DNA of 64,000 nucleotides from Yersinia ruckeri ATCC 29473 (GTDB taxonomy: Bacteria; Pseudomonadota; Gammaproteobacteria; Enterobacterales; Enterobacteriaceae), in contig NZ_KN150747.1 of NCBI RefSeq assembly GCF_000754815.1, positions 2,824,896 to 2,888,895 of the forward strand, given 5' to 3'. Shown here piece by piece: positions 55,314 to 64,000 of the stretch. The stretch's first letter is position 1. The number at the start of each line of letters is the position of its first letter. Under the pieces are notes generated by a model. The model saw only the letters and a list, made by a program, of their open reading frames with translations, did no database searches and was not told the origin of the DNA. The position numbers and the translations under genes are program-made.

Positions 55314-55775
55314 TCATGCGGCAGAACCCATCAACTTCATATCAATATGGGGAATGCCATCTTCCAGATAGGACTCTGAGGTCGCTATAAATCCATAGCG
55401 GCTATAAAATTCACTTAAGTATAATTGCGCACCAATTTCAATAGGCTCTTCTGGCCACAAACGTTGACAATGCATCAGTGCCACTTGCAATAGCTGATGG
55501 CCTAAACCGTTGCCGCGCGCGCTACATTGAGTGGCGACCCGACCGATACTGACACTGGGATAACTGACGCCTGCGGGTAATAATCGGGCGGTTGCGATCA
55601 GTTCATCACCTTGATAACCCAATAAATGATGCACATCGCTGACACGATCTTTATTATCCAACTCAGAATAAGGACAGCTCTGTTCGACGACAAACACATC
55701 AATACGCAGTTTAATCAAGTCATACAACTGGTTGATATTAAGCTGAGAAAATGGCACACATTGCCAAACGATCAT
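55314..55775 (-). CDS. elaA: GNAT acetyltransferase ElaA
   Basis: A 153-aa GNAT protein. It starts WQCVPFSQLNINQLYDLIKLR, has FVVEQSCPYSELDNKD and the acetyl-CoA loop RGNGLGHQLLQVAL, and ends with FYSRYGF...DGIPHIDM, as in ElaA. Substrate unknown. Confidence 0.9.
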   Translation of the reverse strand: MIVWQCVPFSQLNINQLYDLIKLRIDVFVVEQSCPYSELDNKDRVSDVHHLLGYQGDELIATARLLPAGVSYPSVSIGRVATQCSARGNGLGHQLLQVALMHCQRLWPEEPIEIGAQLYLSEFYSRYGFIATSESYLEDGIPHIDMKLMGSAA

Positions 55776-56071
55776 GATCAGACTCCTTTTCTGTTATCGA
55801 AATTTATAACAGATTAAGTATCTGACCTGCAATTCATTGATGGTAAGGCGATCTCAAAGACTCGCTTCAATCTCCTCACCATGAACTTTTGTTTTGCCAC
55901 AGAATACCGCGATATCGTCAGAAATGTGGGGGCTGATCCTGATAACGACCTAAAGCTCGATTTATTCAGCAACTCCCTATTTATGTTACGATTATTAAAA
56001 TATTGGGACATTTTTAAGCGTAAGACTTTTGCTTCGGTGTGGGTTGATGGTGTTCATTTTAAGGAAACAAT

Positions 56072-57982
56072 ATGGGTATCACTCGTCGTGATTTTTTAAA
56101 TGGTGTGGCGATTGCCGTGACCGCCGGTATGACGCCATTTGAGGCGCTGAAGGCATCGCCGCAAACGGCGGCGCAGACACTGTATTACCCACCTTCCCTG
56201 ACCGGGCTGCGCGGGAATCATCAGGGATCTTACGAAGCCGCACATATTCTCGGGCGCGAAGATAAAAAGGTCGACCCCTCCAGTTTGCCGGTGGAGGATG
56301 AGTTTGATCTGGTGATTGTCGGTGCTGGGATCAGCGGTCTGGCAGCTGCGTGTTTCTGGCAGGAACAGCATGGCAAACAGCAGCGGATTTTGCTGCTGGA
56401 TAACCATGATGATTTCGGCGGGCACGCCAAGCGTAATGAATTCCATGTTGAAGATAAAACCCTGCTCGGCTATGGCGGCAGCGAATCTTTCCAGTCACCG
56501 CGCACCAACTTCAGCCCGGTAGCGATGGGGCTGCTAAAAACGCTGAACGTTGATATCGAGACGATGGCGAAAGACTTCAACCAACCCTTCTACCCGGATC
56601 TGCATCTGAGCCGTGGCGTGTACTTTGATCGCAAAAACTTCGGCGTCGATAAACTCGTCAGCGGCGATCCGGGCCGTGCGGTGGCCGATGATATTCCACC
56701 GGATCGTCTCAACGGGCGCGATATCCGTGATTTCATCAATGATTTTCCACTGCCAGAATCTGACCGCAAGGCGCTTATCGCCCTGCACACCGAAGAAAAA
56801 GATTATCTGCACGGGATGAGTCAAGAAGAAAAAGTCGCTTGGGTGGACCGGCACAGTTATACGCAGTTCCTGCGCGAGAAAGTCGGGCTGAGTGGGATGG
56901 CAATCCGCTATTTCCAGCAGCGCACTAATGATTTTCAGGCGGTAGGCATTGATGCCACGTCGTGCAGCGATGCGCGCATCTGCGCACTGCCGGGGCTGGA
57001 AAGCATGGGATTACCACCGCTGGATGCCGAATCGCTGGAAGATCTTGAACAGCCTTATATCTTCCACTTCCCTGACGGTAACGCCGGTTTAGCACGCCTG
57101 ATGGTACGTCATCTGATCCCGCCGGTCGCTCCGGGCAAGACGATGGAAGATATCGTGCTGGCGAAATTCGATTACAGCCAGTTGGATAAGAGCGGGCAGC
57201 CAGTACGTCTGCGCCTGAACAGCACCTGCATGCACGTCGCTAACGTAGATCATGAGGGGAAACCGGCGGTTGAGGTGACTTACATGACAGGCACGCACTT
57301 GCACCGCATACGCGCCGGGCAGGCAGTGATGGCCGGGTACAATATGATGATCCCGTATCTGGTGCCGGAAATTGCCGAAGAACAGAAAGCCGCGCTGAAG
57401 GAAAACGTCAAAGCGCCGCTGTTGTATACCAAAGTGGTGATCCGCAACTGGCAGCCGTTTATCAAACTCGGCGTCCACGAAATTTACTCCCCCGGCGCGC
57501 CCTACAGCCGTGTGAAACTGGATTATCCGGTGGATATGGGCGGTTATCAGCATCCGCGCGACCCAAATCAGCCGATTGGCCTGCACATGGTATATGTACC
57601 CACGCTGCCGGGAAGCGGTCTTAGCCCGCGTGAGCAATCCCGCAAAGGCCGTGCACTGTTGCTCGGTACCTCTTTTGATGCGCATGAAAAAATGATCCGC
57701 AATCAGTTGCAGGGTATGTTCGGCGAGGTCGGTTTTGATCATCAACACGATATTATGGCGATCACCATCAACCGCTGGTCGCACGGCTACTCCTACTTCC
57801 TCAGCGGGATGTTCGACGACGAAGAACAGTCACAGAAAACCATTCAGCTCGCCCGTCAGCCGGTCGGGCGCATCACTATCGCTAACTCAGACTCCGACTG
57901 GAGCCCGTACGCTAACTCGGCGATAGACCAGGCATGGCGTGCGGTGAACGAACTGACGGCCATGAAGAAGGTGAACGCATGA
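56072..57982 (+). CDS. Tat-exported FAD dehydrogenase, spermidine dehydrogenase-like
   Basis: A 636-aa flavoprotein. A twin-arginine signal (TRRDFLNG, residues 4-11) is followed by the FAD-binding loop VIVGAGISGLAAA, then LLLDNHDDFGGHAKRNEF. It resembles periplasmic spermidine dehydrogenases of the amine oxidase/Rossmann-FAD type. Its stop overlaps the start of a cytochrome c gene (ATGA), so electrons probably pass from FAD to that cytochrome. AAGGAAAC precedes the ATG. The two genes are visibly GC-richer than their neighbours. Confidence 0.8.
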   Translation: MGITRRDFLNGVAIAVTAGMTPFEALKASPQTAAQTLYYPPSLTGLRGNHQGSYEAAHILGREDKKVDPSSLPVEDEFDLVIVGAGISGLAAACFWQEQHGKQQRILLLDNHDDFGGHAKRNEFHVEDKTLLGYGGSESFQSPRTNFSPVAMGLLKTLNVDIETMAKDFNQPFYPDLHLSRGVYFDRKNFGVDKLVSGDPGRAVADDIPPDRLNGRDIRDFINDFPLPESDRKALIALHTEEKDYLHGMSQEEKVAWVDRHSYTQFLREKVGLSGMAIRYFQQRTNDFQAVGIDATSCSDARICALPGLESMGLPPLDAESLEDLEQPYIFHFPDGNAGLARLMVRHLIPPVAPGKTMEDIVLAKFDYSQLDKSGQPVRLRLNSTCMHVANVDHEGKPAVEVTYMTGTHLHRIRAGQAVMAGYNMMIPYLVPEIAEEQKAALKENVKAPLLYTKVVIRNWQPFIKLGVHEIYSPGAPYSRVKLDYPVDMGGYQHPRDPNQPIGLHMVYVPTLPGSGLSPREQSRKGRALLLGTSFDAHEKMIRNQLQGMFGEVGFDHQHDIMAITINRWSHGYSYFLSGMFDDEEQSQKTIQLARQPVGRITIANSDSDWSPYANSAIDQAWRAVNELTAMKKVNA

Positions 57983-59157
57983 AACAACTGATGATTTTCG
58001 CCACGCTGATGGCAACGGCAGGCTCTGCGATGGCGATGTCAGACGGTGAATATATCGCCAAAACCGCTGACTGCGTGGCCTGCCATACATCATCGACAGG
58101 AGCGGATCTTACGGGTGGCGTGCGTTTTGCGACGCCGCTTGGAGAAATTTACTCAACCAATATCACGCCAGACATTGAATACGGCATTGGCGGCTACAGC
58201 TTTGAGGAGTTTGACAAAGCGATGCGTCAGGGGATCGCCAAAGACGGACATCCGCTGTATCCGGCCATGCCGTACACCTCGTATGTGAAAATGAGCAGCG
58301 AGGATATTCGTGCGCTATACAACTATCTGATGAAAGAGGTGAAACCGCAGCCGGTCGCCAACCGCGATAATGAGATCCGTTGGCCGATGTCTATCCGCTG
58401 GCCGCTTCACGTGTGGAACCGCGTTCTTCTTGAGGAAGGCGAATACAAACCGCAGGCAGATCAAAGTGCCGAATGGAACCGCGGCGCGTATCTGGTTCAG
58501 GCTGCCGGACACTGCGGCGCCTGCCATACGCCACGCGGCTGGGCGCAGCAGGAGAAAGCCGTCGACGAAAAAAGCCCGGCGTTTCTCAGTGGTGGTGAAC
58601 TGGATGGCTGGTTCGCACCTTCACTGCGCGGCCTTAACGTCAGTCAGCCGGAGCTGGTCACGCTGCTGAAAACCGGCCGCAACGCACAGGGTGCCGTCAA
58701 TGGGCCGATGGGTGAAGTGATCACCAACAGCACGCAGTTTATGACCGATGCCGATCTCAACAGCATTGCAGTGTATCTGCTGAGCCTGAAAGCGGAAAGA
58801 CAGGAGCAACTGGGGAAAAAAGCGGTGGCAACACCTGCTGGGCAGCAAACCTTTACGCGTTATTGCTCGACCTGTCACGGCGTGAAAGGTGACGGGAAGG
58901 AAAATACCATTCCTGCACTGGCGGGCAATCTGACGGTCAATGCTGAAAATCCGCAAACCTTGCTGCGGGTGATCCTCTATGGTGGTCAGACGCCGGTGAC
59001 GGCAGAACATATGTCCAACACCATGCCGGCCTACGGCTGGACGTTGACCGATCAGCAGGCCGCAGAGTTAACCAACACCCTGCGCGCCAACTGGGGAAAT
59101 CACGCGGCGGAAGTCACCACAGAGGATGTCGCGAAGGCGCGGAAAGCCGAGAGGTAA
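57979..59157 (+). CDS. Triheme cytochrome c subunit
   Basis: A 392-aa periplasmic protein: a signal peptide (about 1-19, SAMA) and three heme motifs, CVACH (from residue 32), CGACH and CSTCH. This is the layout of cytochrome subunits of membrane alcohol and gluconate dehydrogenases. It should accept electrons from the FAD enzyme encoded just before and pass them to the quinone pool or an oxidase. Translation is coupled by a 4-bp overlap. GC-rich like its partner. Confidence 0.88.
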   Translation: MKQLMIFATLMATAGSAMAMSDGEYIAKTADCVACHTSSTGADLTGGVRFATPLGEIYSTNITPDIEYGIGGYSFEEFDKAMRQGIAKDGHPLYPAMPYTSYVKMSSEDIRALYNYLMKEVKPQPVANRDNEIRWPMSIRWPLHVWNRVLLEEGEYKPQADQSAEWNRGAYLVQAAGHCGACHTPRGWAQQEKAVDEKSPAFLSGGELDGWFAPSLRGLNVSQPELVTLLKTGRNAQGAVNGPMGEVITNSTQFMTDADLNSIAVYLLSLKAERQEQLGKKAVATPAGQQTFTRYCSTCHGVKGDGKENTIPALAGNLTVNAENPQTLLRVILYGGQTPVTAEHMSNTMPAYGWTLTDQQAAELTNTLRANWGNHAAEVTTEDVAKARKAER

Positions 59158-59356
59158 CAATCAGGGGCAATCTACCCGGGATCCACTGACCACGTTGATG
59201 AGTGACATGTTGCAGGCTGGTGATACAGCGGCACTGGGTGCCTTTATCCGGGAGCTGGCTCACCGCGCCCCCAGCACGAGGAGACACTGACGCCATCGCC
59301 CGTCGTGGCTCCCGATGCACAACCCCACAATATCCCGATCCCGCCTCCGTTCCCCC

Positions 59357-59458
59357 TTATCTCTCTTTGCAAAGACGGGCGGCAGTCGAGCCCAGCCCAT
59401 GTTTTTTAACCAAGGTTATTTGCTCACAGAATGGGCATTTGACCTCAACCTTGGCCAT
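59357..59458 (-). pseudogene. IS1-family insA remnant
   Basis: A 33-codon frame starting MAKVEVKCPFCEQITLVKKH keeps the InsA zinc-finger start (CPFC) and the KKHG segment. After GLGST it shifts into ARLCKER and stops, where an intact InsA would continue with a second cysteine pair. No insB or terminal repeats are seen. Confidence 0.65.
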
Positions 59459-59607
59459 CAAAACCTCGCGGATAAAAATGAGGACTTTACCTGATAATCA
59501 CCAGATTCAGTACTTGTCCCATATTTAAGGTCTTTGTGGAGTAGCGATGACATAATCTCGTGTGTCAGCATCTAGATTTGAAATACAACTTCAACCAATA
59601 ATAGGAA

Positions 59608-59622
59608 TGATTTTAAGTATCA
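59608..59622. promoter_or_regulatory. Candidate Fur box upstream of yfuA
   Basis: TGATTTTAAGTATCA fits the 7-1-7 Fur motif at 11 of 14 positions and lies within a larger AATGAT/ATCATT dyad. It is about 100 bp before the yfuA start. Confidence 0.5.
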
Positions 59623-59721
59623 TTGTTAATTTCTTTCTATATAATTATTTTTTTGTCCTTGTCTGGCACCTTGTTTTCTTCTCTGACTTTTTTAAATCTG
59701 GCGTTTTAAAAGGATGTCGCT

Positions 59722-60738
59722 ATGAAGTTACGTTTTCCCTCTCTCGGCTCTATTGCACTACTGGCATCATCCATGATGCTGGCGTTCTCCGTGAATGCCG
59801 CTTCAAATGACGAAAGTATCGTGGTTTATAATGCTCAACATGAAAATCTGGTGAAATCATGGGTTGACGGTTTTACCAAAGATACGGGGATCAAAGTCAT
59901 ACTGCGTAATGGCGGGGACAGTGAATTAGGCAATCAACTGATTCAGGAAGGCAATGCATCTCCTGCCGATGTTTTTCTGACCGAGAACTCACCGGCAATG
60001 GTTCTGGTGGATAATGCAAAACTATTCGCCCCACTGGATACGGCAACACAAGCGCAAGTGGCTAAAAAGTACCAGCCTGAACATGGACGCTGGACGGGCA
60101 TCGCCGCACGCAGCACCGTGTTTGTCTATAATCCGGAAAAAATCAGCGAAGCACAGTTGCCTAAATCCATTATGGATCTGGCAAAACCTGACTGGAAGGG
60201 TCGCTGGGCGGCGTCACCATCGGGTGCGGATTTTCAGGCCATTGTCAGCGCGATGCTGGAGTTGAAAGGCGAAAAAGCCACGTTAGAGTGGTTAAAAGCC
60301 ATGAAACGCAACTTTACTGCCTATAAAGGCAACAGCGCAGTGATGAAAGCGGTCAATGCAGGCCAAATAGATGGCGGCGTTATCTATCACTATTATCCTT
60401 TCGTCGATCAGGCGAAAACCGGTGAGAATAGCAACAAGATTAAACTGCATTACTTTAAACATCAGGATCCTGGTGCATTTATTAGTATTTCCGGCGGTGG
60501 GGTATTAGCTTCCAGTAAGCACCCGCAACAAGCTCAGGCATTCGTAAAATGGATAACCAGTAAGTCAGGTCAAGAAATCCTGCGTACTAGCAATGCGTTT
60601 GAATATGCGGTTGGCGTTGATGCAGCTTCAAACCCTAAACTGGTGCCACTGAAAGAGTTGGATGCGCCGAAAGTAGAAGCATCGAATCTGAACAGTAAAA
60701 AAGTGGTTGAATTGATGACGGAAGCAGGTCTGCTGTAA
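59722..60738 (+). CDS. yfuA: Periplasmic iron-binding protein YfuA
   Basis: A 338-aa ferric-iron binding protein of the FbpA/SfuA type. A signal peptide (about 1-26, SVNAA) is followed by SIVVYNAQHENLVKSWVDGF, DVFLTENSP and VIYHYYPF, whose tyrosines bind Fe3+ in the family. It hands iron to the YfuBC transporter encoded next. AAAAGGATGTCGCT gives the ribosome site. Confidence 0.92.
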   Translation: MKLRFPSLGSIALLASSMMLAFSVNAASNDESIVVYNAQHENLVKSWVDGFTKDTGIKVILRNGGDSELGNQLIQEGNASPADVFLTENSPAMVLVDNAKLFAPLDTATQAQVAKKYQPEHGRWTGIAARSTVFVYNPEKISEAQLPKSIMDLAKPDWKGRWAASPSGADFQAIVSAMLELKGEKATLEWLKAMKRNFTAYKGNSAVMKAVNAGQIDGGVIYHYYPFVDQAKTGENSNKIKLHYFKHQDPGAFISISGGGVLASSKHPQQAQAFVKWITSKSGQEILRTSNAFEYAVGVDAASNPKLVPLKELDAPKVEASNLNSKKVVELMTEAGLL

Positions 60739-60827
60739 TCGGGCTAACTGACGGATAAACAATATTTAAACACCCGCCGGTTCTGTCACCAGACCGGCAT
60801 TTAACCCACCGAGTACCTTTACCTATT

Positions 60828-62414
60828 ATGGCTAATATAAGTACCAATACAGCTCCGCGTTCAGGTCGTAATACACCGTTTTTGCAATATAGCCGCCGTC
60901 CCGCTACAGGGATGGTGGTTATTGCTATTATGTTTTCATTAGTCGCATTACTACCATTGATCTTTGTTATTGGTATTACGATTGATACGGGTTGGTCAAC
61001 GGTCAAGGCACTGGTTTTTCGCCCTCGCATGGGAGAATTACTGACTAATACGGCCTTATTGGTGGCTTTCACTTTGCCACTTTGTGCTGTTATCGGTGTT
61101 GCGCTAGCTTGGTTGACCGAACGCACTACCCTACCCGGCAGGCTTATCTGGTCTTTACTGGCAATAGCACCGCTGGCTGTGCCTGCTTTTGTACAAAGTT
61201 ATGCGTGGATTAGCCTGATACCCTCAATGCACGGACTCACCGCTGGGGTTTTTATCTCCGTCCTTGCTTACTTCCCATTTATCTACTTACCGGCAGCAGC
61301 CGTATTACGCCGCCTTGACCCAGGGCTTGAAGATGCAGCGGCCTCGCTGGGCAGCAAACCTTTAGCTGTATTCTTTCGCGTCGTACTACCTCAGTTAAAA
61401 TTAGCCATTTGGGGCGGGTCACTGCTGATCGCGCTGCATCTATTGGCGGAATATGGACTGTATGCCATGATCCGTTTCGATACCTTTACTACGGCTATTT
61501 TTGACCAGTTTCAGTCTACTTTTAATGGGCCGACAGCCAATATGCTGGCTGGTGTTCTGGCTTTATGCTGTCTGGGTTTATTGTTACTAGAAGCCACAAC
61601 GCGAGGTTATAACCGCTACGCGCGGGTCGGTTCCGGCAGTGCCCGCCGCCAAACTGCCTATGTGATGGGCCATTTCACCACACTCTTATGCCTGTTTTTA
61701 CCCGTGTCACTGGCCGCACTCTCACTGGGGGTACCCTTTATTACCCTTACGCGCTGGCTCTATATTGGTGGTGTTGATGTTTGGCTGAACCCAGAGCTAC
61801 TGCCTGCCGTCAGGCAAACGCTGACCTTTTCCTTGAGTGGTGCGATTATTATCACCTTGTGTGCCATACCAATGGCCTGGCTATCGATGCGTTACCCGAG
61901 TCGATTATATCGAGCAATGGAAGGTTGTAATTATGTTACCAGTTCACTACCGGGCATTGTCGTTGCTCTGGCGCTCGTCACCATCACGATCCGAATCGCA
62001 CGCCCATTATATCAAACTGAATTTACTATTTTGCTCGCGTATTTATTGATGTTTACGCCCCGAGCCTTGATCAGTTTGCGAGCAGGTATAGCACAGGCTC
62101 CGGTCGAGTTGGAAAATGTGGCTCGCAGTCTGGGGAAATCCCCCACTCAAGCGATCTGGAGCACCACGATGAGACTGGCAGCACCTGGTGCAGCCGCAGG
62201 AGCGGTGCTGGTATTCCTCGCTATCTCAAATGAATTGACAGCCACATTGCTACTGTCACCGAATGGCACCCGTACCTTGGCAACAGGGTTTTGGGCCTTA
62301 ACCAGCGAGATAGACTATGTTGCTGCAGCCCCTTATGCACTGCTGATGGTGGCGCTTTCCCTGCCATTAACCTGGCTTCTTTATTCTCAATCTCAACGCA
62401 CGGCAGGACTATGA
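60828..62414 (+). CDS. yfuB: Iron ABC transporter permease YfuB
   Basis: A 528-aa protein with about 12 helices built from two fused permease halves. Each half has the ABC-coupling loop: [22 protein letters not shown] and [21 protein letters not shown]. It forms the inner-membrane channel with YfuC. It lies 90 bp after yfuA; its stop overlaps yfuC. Confidence 0.93.
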   Translation: MANISTNTAPRSGRNTPFLQYSRRPATGMVVIAIMFSLVALLPLIFVIGITIDTGWSTVKALVFRPRMGELLTNTALLVAFTLPLCAVIGVALAWLTERTTLPGRLIWSLLAIAPLAVPAFVQSYAWISLIPSMHGLTAGVFISVLAYFPFIYLPAAAVLRRLDPGLEDAAASLGSKPLAVFFRVVLPQLKLAIWGGSLLIALHLLAEYGLYAMIRFDTFTTAIFDQFQSTFNGPTANMLAGVLALCCLGLLLLEATTRGYNRYARVGSGSARRQTAYVMGHFTTLLCLFLPVSLAALSLGVPFITLTRWLYIGGVDVWLNPELLPAVRQTLTFSLSGAIIITLCAIPMAWLSMRYPSRLYRAMEGCNYVTSSLPGIVVALALVTITIRIARPLYQTEFTILLAYLLMFTPRALISLRAGIAQAPVELENVARSLGKSPTQAIWSTTMRLAAPGAAAGAVLVFLAISNELTATLLLSPNGTRTLATGFWALTSEIDYVAAAPYALLMVALSLPLTWLLYSQSQRTAGL

Positions 62415-63460
62415 GTACGCTTCAACTTCAACAAATCGCCAAGTCTTATCAATCTGTTACCGTTCTGGACCATATTGATTTACAGGTAAGCACGGGGAGT
62501 CGCACGGCAATTGTCGGGCCTTCTGGCTCAGGAAAAACGACTTTGCTGCGGATTATTGCTGGTTTCGAAACACCGGACCACGGTAAGGTTATCTTGCAAG
62601 GCAAACCGGTATTTGATAGTTCGACCTATATACCTGCCCATAAAAGAGGCATTGGTTTTGTGCCACAAGATGGTGCGTTGTTCCCACATTTCACCGTGGC
62701 AGGCAATATTGGCTACGGACTGGAAGGGACAAAACAAGAAAAGACACGACGGATTAATGAGCTGATGGAGATGGTGTCACTGGATAGACGATTATCCGCA
62801 CTGTGGCCCCATGAGCTTTCTGGTGGGCAACAACAGCGTGTCGCCCTTGCCAGAGCGCTAGCCCAGCGCCCGATGTTGATGCTACTGGATGAACCCTTCT
62901 CAGCATTAGATACTGCATTACGTGCTTCAACCCGCAAAGCTGTGGTTGAATTATTGGCTCAGGCCAATATTGCCTCAATACTGGTGACCCATGATCAAAC
63001 GGAAGCGCTATCGTTCGCCTCGCAGGTCGCCGTCATGTGCGCTGGCAAGCTGGCACATGTTGGCTCACCGCAAGAACTTTATCTGCGCCCCGTTGATGAA
63101 TCAACCGCAACATTCCTCGGCGAGACATTGATTCTTTCTGCCCATATTGATGCGGGCTGGGCTGATTGCGCACTCGGTAAAGTTTGCGTTGACAACCACC
63201 AAGTCCATGGACTTACGCGCATTATGTTACGACCGGAACAAATCATCATCACCCCTTTGCTCGCCGAGCATCATCACATGGCCCATTGTCTGGCCAAAGT
63301 CACCAACATCGATTTTGCCGGTTTTATCTCAATACTGACTTTGCATATCGTCGCCAGCGACGAAACCGTAGAGATCAAAACAATAAGTCGGGAAGGTATC
63401 AGTGTCGGTGTAATGGTTGATCTGACCATTATTGGGCAGGCGCATATATTTTCTCGCTGA
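62411..63460 (+). CDS. yfuC: Iron ABC transporter ATPase YfuC
   Basis: A 349-aa ATPase with Walker [10 protein letters not shown], signature LSGGQQQR and Walker [15 protein letters not shown]-terminal regulatory domain follows (from about residue 240, with LRPEQIII). The start at 62411 overlaps the yfuB stop (ATGA) and has AGGA just upstream. Confidence 0.93.
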   Translation: MSTLQLQQIAKSYQSVTVLDHIDLQVSTGSRTAIVGPSGSGKTTLLRIIAGFETPDHGKVILQGKPVFDSSTYIPAHKRGIGFVPQDGALFPHFTVAGNIGYGLEGTKQEKTRRINELMEMVSLDRRLSALWPHELSGGQQQRVALARALAQRPMLMLLDEPFSALDTALRASTRKAVVELLAQANIASILVTHDQTEALSFASQVAVMCAGKLAHVGSPQELYLRPVDESTATFLGETLILSAHIDAGWADCALGKVCVDNHQVHGLTRIMLRPEQIIITPLLAEHHHMAHCLAKVTNIDFAGFISILTLHIVASDETVEIKTISREGISVGVMVDLTIIGQAHIFSR

Positions 63461-63469
63461 GTGGGACGA

Positions 63470-63556
63470 AGCTCGGTAACCGAACACCACCGGATGTAAG
63501 CATCGACATGCAGCATGAAGTTTTCCAGCGTAATACCCGACCACTTGCTGCTATTG
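63470..63556 (-). pseudogene. IS3-family transposase 3'-end remnant
   Basis: On the minus strand, a frame entering from the IS481 end reads SKWSGITLENFMLHVDAYIRW and then loses the pattern. WxGITLENF...DAYIRWYN is typical of the end of IS3-family (IS150-like) OrfB. About 80 bp remain. Confidence 0.45.
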
Positions 63557-63587
63557 TGTCACTCAGGATCTCGGTTGAGATTTGATC

Positions 63588-64000
63588 TTACATACCCAAT
63601 TTAGTTTTTAACACTTCATAAGGTGTTTTTCCACCATGTACTGAATGGGGGCGATGACAGTTATAAAATGCCTCCCATTCCGCTAGTTTTTCATGGGGGT
63701 CGACATCATCCATATAATCGATAAGCTGATAAAATTCCTATTTATCTGTCAGATGAGAACGTTCTACTTCTCCATTTAATCTCAGTGTCGCAGGTTTGAT
63801 ATAAACATGCTCCATCCCTAACTCATGAACATGCCAGTTAAATTTCACCTGGAACTCATGGCCATTGTCTGTCCTGATAGTCTTTATTCGGAAAGGAAAC
63901 TTATTCACAACGTAATCAATAAAATCAATCACATTAGCTTGATTATGCCGCTCATAAATTTTTAAGGCACGTATCCGAGTCGCATCATCCATTGCGGTAT
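63588..64000 (-). mobile_element. IS481-family transposase, interrupted by a stop codon, cut by window edge
   Basis: An integrase-core frame enters from the right edge (MDDATRIRALKIYERHNQ, then KTIRTDNGHEF with the catalytic aspartate). It stops at a TAG at 63738-63740 after RSHLTDK. It then continues in the same frame with EFYQLIDYMDDVDPHEKLAE and CHRPHSVHGGKTPYEVL to a TAA at 63588. A single C-to-T change in a glutamine codon explains it, so this copy is probably inactive. The element's left end is probably near 63556 (TGTCACTCAGG). Confidence 0.8.

Larger units (their letters stand above)
59158..59721. other. Scar region after the dehydrogenase operon, with yfu promoter
   Basis: Right after the cytochrome stop a coding-like frame without a start runs to about 59289 (it includes DMLQAGDTAALGAFIRELAHR), probably a gene remnant. 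An IS1 insA remnant follows. The AT-rich right end holds the yfuA promoter and Fur site. Confidence 0.5.

Overview
The window reads as chromosomal DNA of an environmental or enteric Yersinia (Enterobacterales) outside the pestis/pseudotuberculosis core. The reasons are the YfuABC-type iron transporter, a tandem pair of identical CspA-type cold-shock genes, a YobF/YebO/MgrB/YobH block like that beside rlmA-cspC in E. coli, and a moderate base composition. This assignment is by recognition, not by search. I see no rRNA, tRNA or CRISPR array.

Layout. 1-6.5 kb: end of an MFS transporter, an ArsR-rhodanese regulator divergent from a DUF2938 membrane protein, rlmA, a second FtsI/PBP3-like transpeptidase, a PgeF-like laccase-fold protein, cspC and yobF. 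7.4-14 kb: pagP, a PheP-type permease, two phage-type small genes (DUF4060, NinX-like), yebO, mgrB, yobH, a DUF2594 gene, a single-domain AraC regulator, and three small membrane-protein genes of 37-55 aa, two of which lie below the usual ORF-calling length. 14-20 kb: an ArcD-like antiporter, an MsbA-like ABC exporter, a RIO-type kinase and a PAS-PAS-GGDEF cyclase. 20.4-21.9 kb: a compact toxin locus with one CdtA/C-like lectin subunit and CdtB, and no third subunit. 22.3-29 kb: hdeB, ddlA, small enzymes, the duplicated csp genes and a poorly coding stretch with small phage-like ORFs. 29-34.3 kb: a chitobiose/cellobiose PTS operon (chbB-chbC-GH1 glucosidase-chbA-chbR-chbG). 35-40 kb: rluF, a CigR-like protein, yaiL, nhaC and an acyltransferase. 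40.8-51 kb: arcD-arcA and, after housekeeping genes, gadB-gadC-glsA. 51-56 kb: a K+ channel, a signal-less GH18 protein, a toxin/immunity-like pair and elaA. 56-59.2 kb: a GC-richer two-gene operon for a Tat-exported FAD dehydrogenase and a triheme cytochrome c, next to an IS1 remnant. 59.7-63.5 kb: yfuABC. 63.5-64 kb: an IS481 transposase with an internal stop codon.

How it fits together. Acid survival is a recurring theme. GlsA makes glutamate and ammonia, GadB decarboxylates glutamate, and GadC exchanges glutamate for GABA. ArcA with ArcD gives ammonia from arginine. HdeB protects periplasmic proteins, and the extra PBP3 resembles the acid-active Salmonella paralogue. A PhoPQ theme (MgrB, PagP) and a cold-shock theme (CspC, two CspA-type genes) are also present. 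The accessory loci most worth attention are the two-subunit CDT-like toxin, the GH18/toxin/immunity cluster, the dehydrogenase-cytochrome operon and the small membrane-protein genes.
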